Shown in pieces: positions 10,818-21,829 of a stretch of DNA of 64,000 bases. Position 1 is the stretch's first letter. The number at the start of each line of letters is the position of its first letter. The notes below the pieces were generated by a model. The model had not been told where the DNA came from, ran no database searches, and saw only the letters and a program-made list of their open reading frames with translations. Both the position numbers and the translations under genes were made by a program. This stretch comes from Proteles cristata cristata (Eukaryota > Chordata > Mammalia > Carnivora > Hyaenidae). The stretch covers positions 62,001-126,000 of the forward strand of contig JAESUZ010004803.1 of assembly GCA_017311185.1 (NCBI GenBank). The letters are read 5' to 3'.

Positions 10818-11028
10818 GGAGCACCTGGTGGCTCAATTAGTTAAGTGTCTGACTCTTGATTTTGGCTAAGGGTGTGCTCTCACAGTTTATAAGTTCAAGC
10901 CCCAGCACTGGGCTCTGCGCTGATAATGTGGAACCTGCTTGGGATTCTCTCTCTCCCTCTCTCTTCCCCTTCCCAGTGCTCATTCTCTCTCCCACCCCCT
11001 CTCTCTAATATTAAAAGAAAAAATATCT
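10818..11028 (+). mobile_element. Carnivore SINE, plus, older subfamily
   Basis: The head GGAGCACCTGGTGGCTCAAT, body with GACTCTTGATTTTGGCTAAG and tail CTCTCTAATATTAAAAGAAAA. The TCTTGATTTTGGCT variant and shorter body differ from the young felid copies. Confidence 0.85.
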
Positions 11029-11152
11029 CAAACCAATAATCTAAGTTCCCACTTAGAAACTAGAAAAATAAGAAAAAACTAAACACAGGCAAGCAGAAAG
11101 ATGAAAGTTAAGACTTCTATTGATTTCTGTTCTGATAGAAATAGATAAAATA

Positions 11153-11352
11153 AGGGGCACCTGGGTGGCTCAGTTGGTTGAGCGTCTGACTCTTAATTTA
11201 GGTTCAAGTCATGATCCCAGGGTTGTGGGATCAAGCACCACGTCATGCTAAGCATGGAGCTTGCTTAAAATTCTCTCCCTCTCTGCCCCTCTGCCCCTCT
11301 CCCCTGCTCACATACTCACTCTCTCTTTCTCTAAAATAAAAAATAAAGAAAT
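11153..11352 (+). mobile_element. Carnivore SINE, plus, older subfamily
   Basis: AGGGGCACCTGGGTGGCTCAG head, GACTCTTAATTTAGGTTCAAG body variant, CTAAAATAAAAAATAAAG tail. It belongs to the same older type as the copy at 10818. Confidence 0.88.
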
Positions 11353-12884
11353 CAATAAAATAAAAAATGGAAACAACAGCAAAAATCAATGATACAAAAT
11401 AGTGCTTCATTGAAAAGATGAAAAAAACTGAGAATTTTTAAGATGGAACAGCAAAATAAGAAAACACAAATTACCAAAAACAGGGGAAGAAAAGAGACCT
11501 CAATTCTTATATACTATATGACTCCACTAATACATGTTCAAATGACAAAATTATGGTATTAGGGAACATTCTGTGTTCTGATTGTTATATTAGTTATGCA
11601 AATTCATTTATGTAATAAAATTTCATAGAATTACACACACAGAGAAGAAATGAATACATGTAAAAACTGGTAAAATACAAATAAGGTCTATAGTTTGGTT
11701 AACTTCCTGTACTATTTTTGTAGGTTTTTATGCATCTAAAATTATTTCAAAATAAAGTTTAAAAAAAAACTTAGATCTTTACCTCACGTCATACACACAC
11801 AAAAAATTAACTCAAAATGGATCACAGACCTAAATATAAGAACTAAACCTATAAATTTTCTAGAATACAGGAAAATGTATTTGTTTTGTTGTATAAGTTA
11901 AGATTTCTCAGTTATCACACCAAAAGTACAATTCACAGTGGAAAATAAATAATTTAATTTTACCAAAAGTAAAAGATTCTGCTTTTTAAAACATCATTAA
12001 GAAAATAAAACACTAAGATACAGACTGAAAGAAAATATCTGAAAATGATATAGATGATAAAACCTATAAAGGAAATGTTTACAACTTAATAAAAAGACTA
12101 ACAACCCAACTTAAAAATGGGCAAAATACCTAAAATTATATTTCACCAAAGAAGATATACAAATGGATGATAAGCACATGAAAAGATGCTCAAGTCATTA
12201 GTCATTTGGAAACTGCAAATGAAAATCACAATGAGGTACCAACCCCTAGTAGAACTATAATCCAAAAGACTGACCATACCAAGTGTTAGCAATAGTGTAA
12301 AGAAACAGGAGCACTTATACTTATACATTGCTAGTGGGAAGGTAAAATGGTGCAGCCATTTCTTCAAACACTTTAGCATTTTCTTAAAAAGATAAACATA
12401 AATGTACTGTATGACCCAACAAATCCACCCCTAGAAATCTATCCAAAACATATTAAGAGTATGTTCATACAAAGACTTGCACATGAATATTTACAGTGGC
12501 GTTGTGCACAACAGTCAAAACTAGAGACAATCCTAATATCCATATAACAGTAAACTAATAAACAAAATGTGGTAGATCCATACAGTCACATATTATTCAG
12601 CAATAAAAAGAAACAAATACTAGGTCTGGAAAGCCTCAACAACATAAACTAAGTGAAAAAAGGCAGAGACAAAATGACTATGTATTGTATGATTCCATTT
12701 CTGTAAAATTTCTAGAAAAAGCAAATCAAACTGATAGAGACAGAAAGCTATCAGTGGTTCCCTAAGGCTTGTATGAGAGCAAAGATTGACTGTAAACAGG
12801 AACATGAATGTTCCAGTACTGGATTGTGACGATGGTTAAACAACTCTATACATTTCATATAAATAATGATATACTTACAATGGG

Positions 12885-13375
12885 TGAACCTTATCATATG
12901 CAAATTATTACTTTAAAAAGCTGTTAAACAGTTACAAAAATAATATATATCCCTGCTTACTGCAGCATTATTCACAATAGCCAAAAGGTAAAAGTAGCCC
13001 GAGAGTCCTTCCACCAACAAACAGAAAAATGAAATGTGGTATACACATATAATGGAATATTGTTCAGCCTTAAAAGGAAGGAAATCCTGATACATGCTAC
13101 AACATGGATGAACCTTTAAGGATAAAGAGAAATACTGAATAATTCCATTTGTATGAGGTATCTAGGATGGTCAAATTCATTGACATAAGAAAGTAGACAT
13201 AGCCAAGGACTGGGAGAACAAAAGTTGTTGTTGTTTAATATGTACAAAGTTTGCGTCACAGGATGAAAAAAGGTCACAGGATGATAGTGATGGTTGCACA
13301 ACAACCACTTAATCATACCCTTAAATATGGTTAAGATGGTAAATTTTATGGTGTATTTTACCACAATTAGACATT
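12885..13375 (+). mobile_element. Second old L1 3'-end fragment, plus
   Basis: CTGCAGCATTATTCACAATAGCC through AATGGAATATTGTTCAGCCT to GTAAATTTTATGGTGTATTT and ACCACAATTAGACATTTT is the ORF2 tail and 3' UTR of an L1M element, without a clean target-site duplication. Confidence 0.8.
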
Positions 13376-14380
13376 TTCTGAAGTAACAAAAATGACCAGA
13401 AATATAGGGTTTTTCAAATCAAATCAAAACAAGAATCACCTTAGAACTCTGGTACTATAATGCCATTATTACAGTCTACATCCAGTTTTCTCTGTAGATT
13501 ATATGAGATCAGACATCACAACTTTGATATAATTTTGTATGCTGCTATTGACCTGCCAGATCCAGAAGAAAAAGATGCAGTCCTGAGAGAATGCTTTGGC
13601 TAATTCTCACACTAATTGATCAAAGATGTGACCAGAGCCATGCTCTTCCCTCCTGGCTTCAATGTAGCCACTATAATAGCAACAGGAAAAGAAAGATCCT
13701 GACTATTCTGCAAACCTTTGAAAGAGGTTCACAGATGCTAGAAGAGCACTAAGAGCCTTTATGAACCCCAAGCCAAAGGACTCATTGCCTATACTCGTTT
13801 CCTACCAATTGGCTAGTCCTTTAATTTCCTTGATTTAGTCAGCCATATTTTCCTAATCTTCTAGTCTCAGATCTCATCTTTTATTCCTCTTTCTCTCTCC
13901 CTGTCCCCTCAAGTCACCAAATTAACCCACTTCAGTTTCAAAATGTCTCTTACAGTTGTCCCGTTCTTTTCAATTCTAATTAACACTATGTACCTCATAT
14001 CAGGTAACTACAACAGTGCAAGCCAGCATCCACAAATCCATTCACAGATCTCCAAGTCATTCAGCAGATCACTTTTAGAAAAATAAAAAACCTTCATTGT
14101 TACTTTGTTTTAATTATAAACTGTTTTAAATAGAGAAACTTACAATGCCCACTAACATCTATGTACCTTTACTCAGCTCTATCTTTGCATAACATTTTAC
14201 CATATTTGCTTCAGATTTATTTAAAGAAAATAGTCCAGAAATACATGAAATCCTCTGCTTATCAGAAATACATGAAATCCTTTGCTTATCTGTCTACAAT
14301 AATATTCTCCTTCCTCACTCCACCTTCAGAAAGATAACTACCAACCTAAATCCTAGAAGTAATATCTTACGTAGCTGTAT
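13376..14380. other. Unannotated intronic sequence with a 27-bp tandem repeat
   Basis: No repeat family was recognised. A short plus-strand open stretch near 13500-13600 translates without stops but matches no protein I know. A two-copy 27-bp tandem repeat lies at 14236-14289. Confidence 0.4.
14236..14289. repeat. Two-copy 27-bp tandem repeat
   Basis: CAGAAATACATGAAATCCTC and CAGAAATACATGAAATCCTT begin directly adjacent 27-bp units at 14236-14262 and 14263-14289, differing at one base. Confidence 0.9.
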
Positions 14381-14514
14381 ATGTATGTGTATTTATATAT
14401 ATATGTATGTATGTACATATACATACACATATATATGTTGGTGTGCAAATACATATATATATTTATATATATGTGTATGTACATATACATACATATATAT
14501 ATGTTGGTATGCAA
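14376..14514. repeat. Duplicated AT-rich palindromic block (~66 bp unit)
   Basis: Two near copies of a TATATA / GTATGTACATATACATAC / ATATATATGTTGGTRTGCAA block end at 14448 and 14514. Each contains a self-complementary core (TATGTACATATACATA is near-palindromic). Confidence 0.8.
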
Positions 14515-14585
14515 GATTTTCTTATATACAGAAAAATTATTAGTTTACATTTTTTGCAACCAAGGAACAATTATCAAAAGAAACT

Positions 14586-14627
14586 GAAGTCAGATGCTTA
14601 ACTAACTGAGCCACCCAGGGGTCCCTA
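14586..14627 (-). mobile_element. SINE head remnant, minus
   Basis: CAGATGCTTAACTAACTGAG through CCACCCAGGGGTCCC is the complement of the first ~42 nt of the carnivore SINE. The body and tail are missing because the sequence switches to unrelated AT-rich DNA on the left. Confidence 0.75.
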
Positions 14628-16100
14628 GCCAGACAGAGACCCAGCAAAAAAGAGAACTACAGGCCAATATTCTTGATGAATACAGATGCAAAAATCCTCA
14701 ACAAGATACTTGCAAATCAAATCCAACAGCACATAAAGAGAATTATCCACTAAGATCAAGTGGAATTCATTCCTGGGCTACAGGGCTGGTTCAAAATTCG
14801 CAAATCAATCAATGTGATACATCACATTAACAAAAGAAAAGATAAAAACCATGTGATCCTGTCAATAGATGCAGAAAAAGCATATGACAAAATACAGCAT
14901 CCCTTCTTAATAACGTCCCTCGACAAAGTCAGGATAGAAGGAACTTACCTAATCATCATAAAAGCCATCTATGAGAAGCCCTCAGCTAACATCATCCTCA
15001 ATGGGGAAAAACTGAGAGCTTTCCCCCTGAAATCAGGAACATGACAGGGATGTCCACTCTCACCACTGTTGTTTAACATAGTGCTGGAAGTCCTAGCATC
15101 AGCCATTAGACAACAACAGGAAATAAAAGGCATCAGAATTGGTAAAGAAGAAGTCAAACTTTCACTTTTCGCAGACATGATACTCTACATAGAAAACCCA
15201 ACAGACTCCACCAGAAGCCTACTAGAACATTCAGCAATGTTGCAGGATACAAAATCAACATACAGAAATGGGTTGCATTTTTATACACCAATAATGAAGC
15301 AACAGAAAGAGAAAGCAAGAGACTGATCCCATTCACAATTACACAAAAACCCATAAAATACCTAGGAATAAACCTAACCAAAGACACAGGAGATCTGTAT
15401 GATGAAAAGTATAGAAAGCTTATGAAGGAAATTGAAGAAGACACAAAGAAATGGAAAAATATTCCAGGCACATGGATTGGAAGAATAAATATAGTTAAAA
15501 TGTCATTACTACCCAAAGCAATCTACACATTCAATGCAATCCCAATCAAAATTGCACCAGCATACTTCTCAAAACTAGAACAAACTATTCTAAAATTTGT
15601 ATGGAACCACAAAAGACCCCGAATAGCCAAAGTAATATTGAAGAAGAAAACCAAAACGGGAGGCATCACCATCCCAGACTTTAGCCTCTACTACAAAGCT
15701 GTCATCACCAAGAAAGTATGGTATTGGCACAAAAACAGACACATAGACCAATGGAATAGAATACAGAACTCAGAACTGGACCCACGAATGGATGGCCAAC
15801 TAATCTTTGAAAAAGCGGGAAAGAGCATCCAATGGAAAAAAGACAGAACTGGACCCACGAATGGATGGCCAACTAATCTTTGACAAAGCGGGAAAGAGCA
15901 TCCAATGGAAAAAAGACAGCCTCTTTAACAGATGGTGCTGGGAGAACTGGACAGCAACATGCAGAAGAATGAAACTAGATCATTTTCTCACACCATACAC
16001 AAAAATAAACTCAAATGGATAAAGGACCTGAATGTGAGATAGGAAACCATCAAAACCCTAGAAAAGAAAGCAGAAAAAAACCTCCTTGACCTCTTTTCTG
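14628..16100 (+). mobile_element. Carnivore L1 ORF2 fragment (reverse transcriptase part onward), plus
   Basis: The translation shows L1 ORF2 reverse-transcriptase sequence: [13 protein letters not shown], then [20 protein letters not shown], the region containing the first catalytic Asp of the RT palm. The usual FADD motif reads FADM at about 15168-15179, so a catalytic Asp is lost. Further on come [21 protein letters not shown] and [12 protein letters not shown] segments of the thumb and post-RT region. The frame is broken by stops and by a 73-bp internal tandem duplication near 15771-15916. It is 5' truncated, and ends without a 3' UTR near 16100. It is non-functional. Confidence 0.9.
15771..15916 (+). 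repeat. 73-bp tandem duplication inside L1 ORF2
   Basis: The segment starting CAGAACTGGACCCACGAATG at 15771 recurs at 15844, exactly 73 bp later, with one clear mismatch (TTTGAAAAAGC against TTTGACAAAGC). Seventy-three is not a multiple of three, so it shifts the L1 frame. Confidence 0.9.
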
Positions 16101-16998
16101 AACCATAAGTATGGTTCTGTCATTCATTGTAATACAGACAGATTCATCTGTAAATCTACATTTCATCATTAGTTTCCCCAACATCCTGTTTGATTTTTTT
16201 TTAATTTGAAGACAATAAAATTTACTCTATGGTGTGACAGGTTCTGTGAGTTTTGACAGTGGCACAGAATTGAGTATGCACTAGCAACAGTTGGATCACC
16301 CAAGAAATCCCCTCATGCTACTCCTTCCTTATCAATCTCTCCCTCCTTTCTTACCCTGGCAAATACTGATCTGTTGTTTGCTGGTTCAAGGTTTTTGTCC
16401 CTATAATTTTGTCTTTTTCAGAATGTCATATCAAAGGAATCATACACCATGTAGTCTTGGAATATGGCTTCATTCACTTAACAAAATGCATTTAAGATTC
16501 ACCCAATAGTCCATTCCTTTTTATTGCTGAATATTTTAGTGGATGGATGTACCACCATAACTTTACCCATTCACCCACTGAAAGAAATCTGAGTCATTCC
16601 CAGTTTTTGGCAATGAATACATCTTCTATAAACATTCACATTCATGTTTTTCTGTGAATGTAAAGTTTCAGTTGCCTTGGGTAAATTTCCAGCAGCGAGA
16701 CTCCAGGGTCATATATGTTGGGTTTAATAAGAAATAGCCAAACTCTTTCCCAAGGTGATTATACAAATTTGCATTCTCACCATCAATGGATGAGACTCCT
16801 AGCTGCTCCACATGCTCATCAGCACTTGGTATTGTCGTTTTTTGTCTGTGAGATATTCCAATTGATTTGTATTAGCATCTCTTTGTGGTTTTAATTTTCA
16901 TTTTCCAATTACAATGATACTGAGTATATTATCATATACTTATTTTCCATCCAAATATCTTCTTTGGTAAAGCACAGGTTCATATATTTTGCCTATTT

Positions 16999-17221
16999 TT
17001 TAAAAATTTCTTTAAAGTTTATTTATTTTCAGAGAGAGAAAGAGAGAGAGAGAGCATGAGCAGGGGAGAGGCAAAGAGAGAGGAAGAGAAAGAATCCCAA
17101 GCAGGCTCCAGGCTGTCAACGTAGAGTCTGCTGTGAGGCTCAAACCCACCAATTGCAAGATCATGACTGGAGCCGAAAGAAAGAATCAGACACTTAACCG
17201 ACTGAGCCACCAAGGCGCCTC
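16999..17221 (-). mobile_element. Carnivore SINE, minus, with target-site duplication
   Basis: Tail TTTAAAAATTTCTTTAAAGT, body, head complement ACCGACTGAGCCACCAAGGCGCC. TTTTGCCTATTTTT (16987-17000) and TTTTGCCCATTTTT (17224-17237) flank it with one difference. Confidence 0.92.
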
Positions 17222-17703
17222 TCTTTTGCCCATTTTTAAATTCGATTTCTAATTTTTAATTTTAAGATTTCTTTGTAAGTTCTGAATACAAATCCTTATC
17301 CTATCTGAAATTTTAAAATTTTGCTCCCAGTCTGGGGCTTTACTTTTTCATTCTCTTTGTAGGGTCTTTCACCCACTGAGCAAAAGATATTAATTTTGGT
17401 AAGTCAAATTTACCAATATTTCATGGATCATACTTTTGATATGATATCTAAAACCTTTTTGCCAATTATAAAGTCATACAGATTTCTCCTACCTCTTCTT
17501 CTAGAAGTTTTATAAGCTTCAAGTTTTATAGTTATGTATATACGATCAATTTTTAGTTAATTTTTGCAGTATGAGGTATGCATCAAGATTCATCTTTTCA
17601 CATAGGAACTTCTAATCATTTCAGCGCCATTTGTTTGAAAAACTTCCATTCTGCATTGAATTGCCCTTGTATCTTTGTCAAAAATCAGTTAACAAGACTT
17701 GTG

Positions 17704-18301
17704 GTACAGCCCCTCTGGAAAACAGTGTTAAAGTTCCTAAGGAAACTAACAATAGAACTCCCCTATGACCCAGCAATAGCACTGCTAGGAATTTACCCAA
17801 GGGATACAGAAATGCTGATGCATAGGAGCACATGTACCCCAATGTTCATAGCAGCACTCTCCACAATAGCTAAAACATGGAAAGAGCCTAAGTGTCCATC
17901 AACAGACGAATGGATCAAGAAGATGTGGTTTATCTATACCATGGAATACTACATGGCAATGAGAAACAATGAAATCTGGCCATGTGTAGCAACATGGATA
18001 GACCTTGAGGGTGTTATGCTGAGCGAAATAAGTCAGGCAGAGAAGGACAAATATCATATGTTTGCACATATAGGAGGATAGGAGGAACTTAACAGAGGAC
18101 CACGGGGGAGAAGAAGGGCGGAAATGGTGGGGGAAAGGGAGAGAGGCAAACCATGAGAGACTCTTGAATGCTGACAAAAACTGAGGACTGATGGATGTGG
18201 GGGGTGGGGGGATGGGCATGGAGGAGGGCACTTGTGGGGATGAGCACTGGGTGTTATGTGGAAACTAATTTGACAATAAAATATTTGTAAAAAAAAAAAA
18301 A
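17704..18301 (+). mobile_element. 5'-truncated carnivore L1 3' end, plus, with 13-bp target-site duplication
   Basis: About 600 bp of L1: the end of ORF2 (translation EWIKKMWFIYTMEYYMAM, typical of the L1 C-terminus), then a G-rich 3' UTR, GGGGATGAGCACTGGGTGTT, TGACAATAAAATATTTGTAA and an A tail. AACAAGACTTGTG occurs at 17691-17703 and 18302-18314. It sits in the reverse-oriented older L1. Confidence 0.95.
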
Positions 18302-18554
18302 AACAAGACTTGTGTGCATCTCTTTCTAAGCTCTCTATTCTGTTCCACTGACCTATGTATTTTCCCTTATCAATACCAAGTCTCTTGACTGTTGTAGCTT
18401 TATAGTAATTTTTGAAATCAGGCAATGTGAGTTTTCCAACTTTGTTCTTCTTTTTCAAGATTGTTTTGCTTATTCTAGTTCTTGTGTATGTATGTATGTA
18501 TGTATATGTGGGGGGGGGGCTGTTTGTGTGTGTGTGTATTTAGCTATTTATGTA

Positions 18555-18739
18555 TTTTTTTAATGTTTGTTTCTTTTTGAGAGAGAGTGTATAAGCAGGG
18601 GAGGGTCTGAGAGAGAGGGAGGAAGAAACAGAGGATCCAAGGTGGGCTCCATGCTGACAGCAGCAAGCCCAATGTGGGACTCAAACTCACAAACCATGAG
18701 ATCATGACCTGAGCTCAACCAAGCCACTCAGGCACCCCA
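18555..18739 (-). mobile_element. Carnivore SINE, minus
   Basis: T-rich tail with TTTTTTTAATGTTTGTTTCT, GA-rich body, and head complement ending AAGCCACTCAGGCACCCC. A gap in the head region (GAGCTCAACCAAGCC) removes about 20 nt of the tRNA-like part. Confidence 0.88.
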
Positions 18740-18881
18740 TATTCACATATTTTAATAGACATACATCTATTGAAAAGTTTTCTGTGATTCTGATTAGGAC
18801 TGAATTGAACCTATACTTTACATATTAGGGAGAAGTGATGTCTTAATATTGAGTCCTCTAATCTATAAACATATTATATAT

Positions 18882-18940
18882 ATGTGTTTATAGATTTTGT
18901 ATATATATGTATATATAACATATATATATATATATATATT
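18882..18940. repeat. AT-rich (TA)n stretch
   Basis: Runs of TATATA with a longest perfect stretch at about 18920-18939, within the old L1. Confidence 0.8.
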
Positions 18941-19714
18941 CATTTATTGGACTTCTTTGACCACTATTCTAGTTTAGTTTTCAGCATAAGTATTCTGCAT
19001 ATATTTTGTTATATTTATAATGTTTGATGCTATGATAAATGGTACTTTTGGTAAATTTCCAATTCCAATGTTCATTATAAGTACATGTATACAAATATGA
19101 TTCACTTTTGTATATTAACATGGTATCCTGCAGCCTTGGTAAACTCAACTTTAGTTCTAAGAACCTTTCTAGATTCTTTGGAATTTTCTAATGTATGTTA
19201 ATCACGTTATCAGCAAATAGAGACCATTTTATGCCTACCTTCCTAATCTGTATGCCTTTCGTTTCTTGTCTTGCCTTCTTGTGCTGGCTAAGACTTCAAG
19301 TGTGATGAGGAATAAGGGTGGTGACAATGAATATCTTGCCTTCTTCTAAATCTTGGATAGATAATATTAATTCTTTTATCATTTAGCATAATATTACTAC
19401 AGCATTTTTACAGATTCTTTTTATCTGGTTTGGCAAGTTCGTTCTCTTCATTTGGCAAGAGATTTTATCATGAATAGATGTTAAATTGTATCAAATGCTT
19501 TCTATACATCTATGGAAATGATCAACCTAAAGTAAGTTACACACGTACACATACAGCCTTTAAGAGTTTGGACTGCACTGATTTATTAATTAATTTGGAG
19601 ACAATTTCAAGATATTTAGTCTTCTTATCCATGACATTATCCATTTCTAAGAGGTCTTCTTTTATGCTTTTCAATAAAATTTTACAATGTTCTGTAATGT
19701 AGTGCAACCCACAA

Positions 19715-21128
19715 CTCTATCATCAACTAATCTTCAACAAAGCAAGAAAGAATATCCAATGGAAAAAAAGTCTCTTCAACAAATGGTGTTGGGAAAGCCA
19801 AACAGCGACATGAAGAAGAATGAAACTGGACCACTTTCTTATATCATACACAAAAATAAATTCAAAAACGATGAAAGACCAAAATGTAAGACAGGAAACA
19901 ATCAAAATCTTAGAGGAGAACATTGGCAGCAAACTCTCTGACCTCGGCCAGAGCAACTTCTTACTAGACACATCACCAAAGCAAGGGAAACAAAAGCAAA
20001 CATAAACTACTGGAACTTCATCAAGATAAAAAGCTTCTGCACAGCTAAGGAAACAATCAGCAAAACTGAAAGACATCCTATGGAATGCGAGAAGATATTT
20101 GCAAATGATATATCTGATAAAGAGTTAGTATCCAAAATCTATAAGGAACTTATCAAACTCAACACCCTCCCCAAAATAATACAGCTAAAAAAACGGAAAG
20201 AAGACATGAATAGACACTTTTCCAAAGAAGACATCCAGATGGCTAAAAGACACATGAAAAGATGCTCAACATCATTTATTTTCAAGGAAATACAAATCAA
20301 AACCATGATGGATATTACCTCATACCTGTCAGAATGGCTAAAATTAACAACACAAGAAAGAACAGAGAAAGGGGAACCCTCTTGCACTGTTGGTAAGAAT
20401 GCAGACTGGTGCAGCCACTCTGGAGAACAGTATGGAGATTCCTCAAGAAACTAAAAATAGAACTACCCTATGATCTAGCAATTGCACTATTTGGTATTTA
20501 CCCAAAGGATACAAAAATGCAGATTTGAAGGGGTACATGCACTCCAATGTTTAGAACATTATCAACAATAGCCAAACTATAGAGAAAACCCAAATATCCA
20601 GCCCAAATATCTTTATCCATGATGAATGGATAAAGAAAATGTGGTGTGTGGGGATGGATATATATATATATCCATCCACACACATATATACACACATAAA
20701 CACACAATGGAATATTACTCTACCACTAAAAAGGATAAAATCTTGCCATCTGCAGTGACATGGATGGAGCTAGAATATATTATGCTAAGTGAAGTAAATC
20801 AACCAGAGAAAGATGAATATCATATGATTTCACTCGTGTAGTATTTAAGAAATCAACAGATGAATATATCATGAGGGGGGAGGGGAAGAAGAGAGAGAAA
20901 CAAACCACAAGAAACTCTTAATGATAGAGCACAGACTGGGCTAACAGAGAGAGGTGGGTAGGAGATGGGCTAGATGGATGATGGTGCTAAGGAGGGCATT
21001 TGTTGTGATGAGCAATGGATATTGTATGTAAGTCATGAATCATTGAATTCTATTCCTGAAACCAATATTATACTATGTGTTAACTAAATTTTAAATTAAA
21101 AAAAAGAAAAATAAATAAATAAATAAGA
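19715..21128 (+). mobile_element. 5'-truncated carnivore L1, plus (ORF2 end and 3' UTR)
   Basis: The sequence runs from ATCAACTAATCTTCAACAAAG through the ORF2 C-terminal region (translation [15 protein letters not shown]; later [16 protein letters not shown]) to CTGAAACCAATATTATACTA, TTAACTAAATTTTAAATTAA and an A-rich (AAAT)n tail at 21095-21127. Multiple stops make it dead. It contains a perfect 26-bp palindrome at 20652-20677. Confidence 0.88.
20652..20677. repeat. Perfect 26-bp palindrome with TA core
   Basis: GGATGGATATATA followed by its exact reverse complement. Outside it, TGTGTG and ACACAC extend the arms after one unpaired G. The usual L1 GTGGTATATATATACAATGG stretch has been expanded here. 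Confidence 0.9.
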
Positions 21129-21439
21129 TCTAATGAAGCAAAATAAACAAAAATAAAAGTGGTGCAACATTTCTTAGATTTATTCAAAGATACTATGGTT
21201 TTTAATAATTTTATAAATATCAGTTTTATAATATGTTCTAAATTTTTGTTCCTAGTTTATAAAAATGTAACTTATTTTGCTATACAGAACCTGAGTAAAG
21301 CAATCTTGACAAACTGGAAAACTCTCTTGCTTTTTTTCTAACTATTTGTGACTAGATGTTCATGAATTCACTATGTAAAGAATCATACACCTGTTAATAA
21401 AAACAAATTTGTTTCTCCTTAATTCTTATATATATAATT

Positions 21440-21590
21440 TGTTTACTGTTTTGTTGAAGTATAATTGACATACAACATTATATTAGTTTTAGGTGTACAA
21501 CATAATGATTCAACATTTGTGTACAGTGCAACATGATAGACACTGTAAGTCTAGTTATCATCTGTCACCATACAAAGTAACCAAATCTTT
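21440..21590 (-). mobile_element. Old L1 3' UTR, minus (continues past the SINE)
   Basis: GAAGTATAATTGACATACAA and TTTTAGGTGTACAACATAAT are the complement of the L1 3' end. The sequence is split by the SINE inserted at 21591. Confidence 0.8.
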
Positions 21591-21811
21591 TTTTTTAATG
21601 TTTTTTTTTTTATTTATTTCTAGGAAAGAGAGAGAGAGACAGTGTGAGCAGGGGAGGGTCAGAGAGAAAGGGAGTCACAGACTGAAACAGGCTCTAGGCT
21701 CTGAGCCGGCAGTCAGCACAGAGCCCGACGCGGGGCTCGAACCCACGAACCGCGAGATCATGACCTAAGCGAAAGTCGGACGCTTAACCGACTAAGCCAC
21801 CCAGGCGCCCC
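21591..21811 (-). mobile_element. Young felid SINE, minus, with 18-bp target-site duplication
   Basis: A nearly consensus copy: ACGCGGGGCTCGAACCCACG, CGCTTAACCGACTAAGCC, CACCCAGGCGCC. CAAAGTAACCAAATCTTT occurs exactly at 21573-21590 and 21812-21829. Low divergence suggests a recent insertion. Confidence 0.96.
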
Positions 21812-21829
21812 CAAAGTAACCAAATCTTT

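Larger units (their letters stand above)
9875..12880 (+). mobile_element. Patchwork of old L1 fragments, plus
   Basis: Several L1M pieces in the same orientation. ORF2 5'-part sequence runs over 9890-10180 and continues after a SINE at 10440-10720. An L1 3' end with TTATTTCAAAATAAAGTTTAAAAAAA finishes near 11768. Another ORF2 C-terminal and 3' UTR segment follows at 11770-12880 (for example ACAAATGGATGATAAGCACATG and AAATGTGGTAGATCCATACA). The frames are broken. Three SINEs interrupt the block at 10201, 10818 and 11153. Confidence 0.8.
16205..19700 (-). mobile_element. Old L1 (L1M type), minus, with nested insertions
   Basis: Complement of L1 3' UTR and ORF2: CTGATCTGTTGTTTGCTGGT, CATTCACCCACTGAAAGAAA, GTTTGAAAAACTTCCATTCT, then CTCTTGACTGTTGTAGCTTT and the RT-region complement over 19100-19700. 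It is interrupted by a SINE (16999), a younger L1 (17704) and another SINE (18555), a clear age order. All frames are dead. Confidence 0.8.

Noticed and set aside
13500..13620. A short plus-strand open stretch (IDLPDPEEKDAVLRECFG) resembling a protein
   Set aside because: It stops after about 50 codons, the flanks are not open, and I recognise no family. Probably chance, or a decayed retrocopy that a protein search would be needed to show.
14586..14627. tRNA gene-like sequence (also in every SINE head)
   Set aside because: The tRNA-like A and B box regions belong to tRNA-Lys-derived SINEs. No free-standing tRNA cloverleaf with proper ends was found.
14760..16022. Possible active L1 ORF2
   Set aside because: Stops, a 73-bp frameshifting duplication, an altered FADD motif and truncation at both ends show it is dead.
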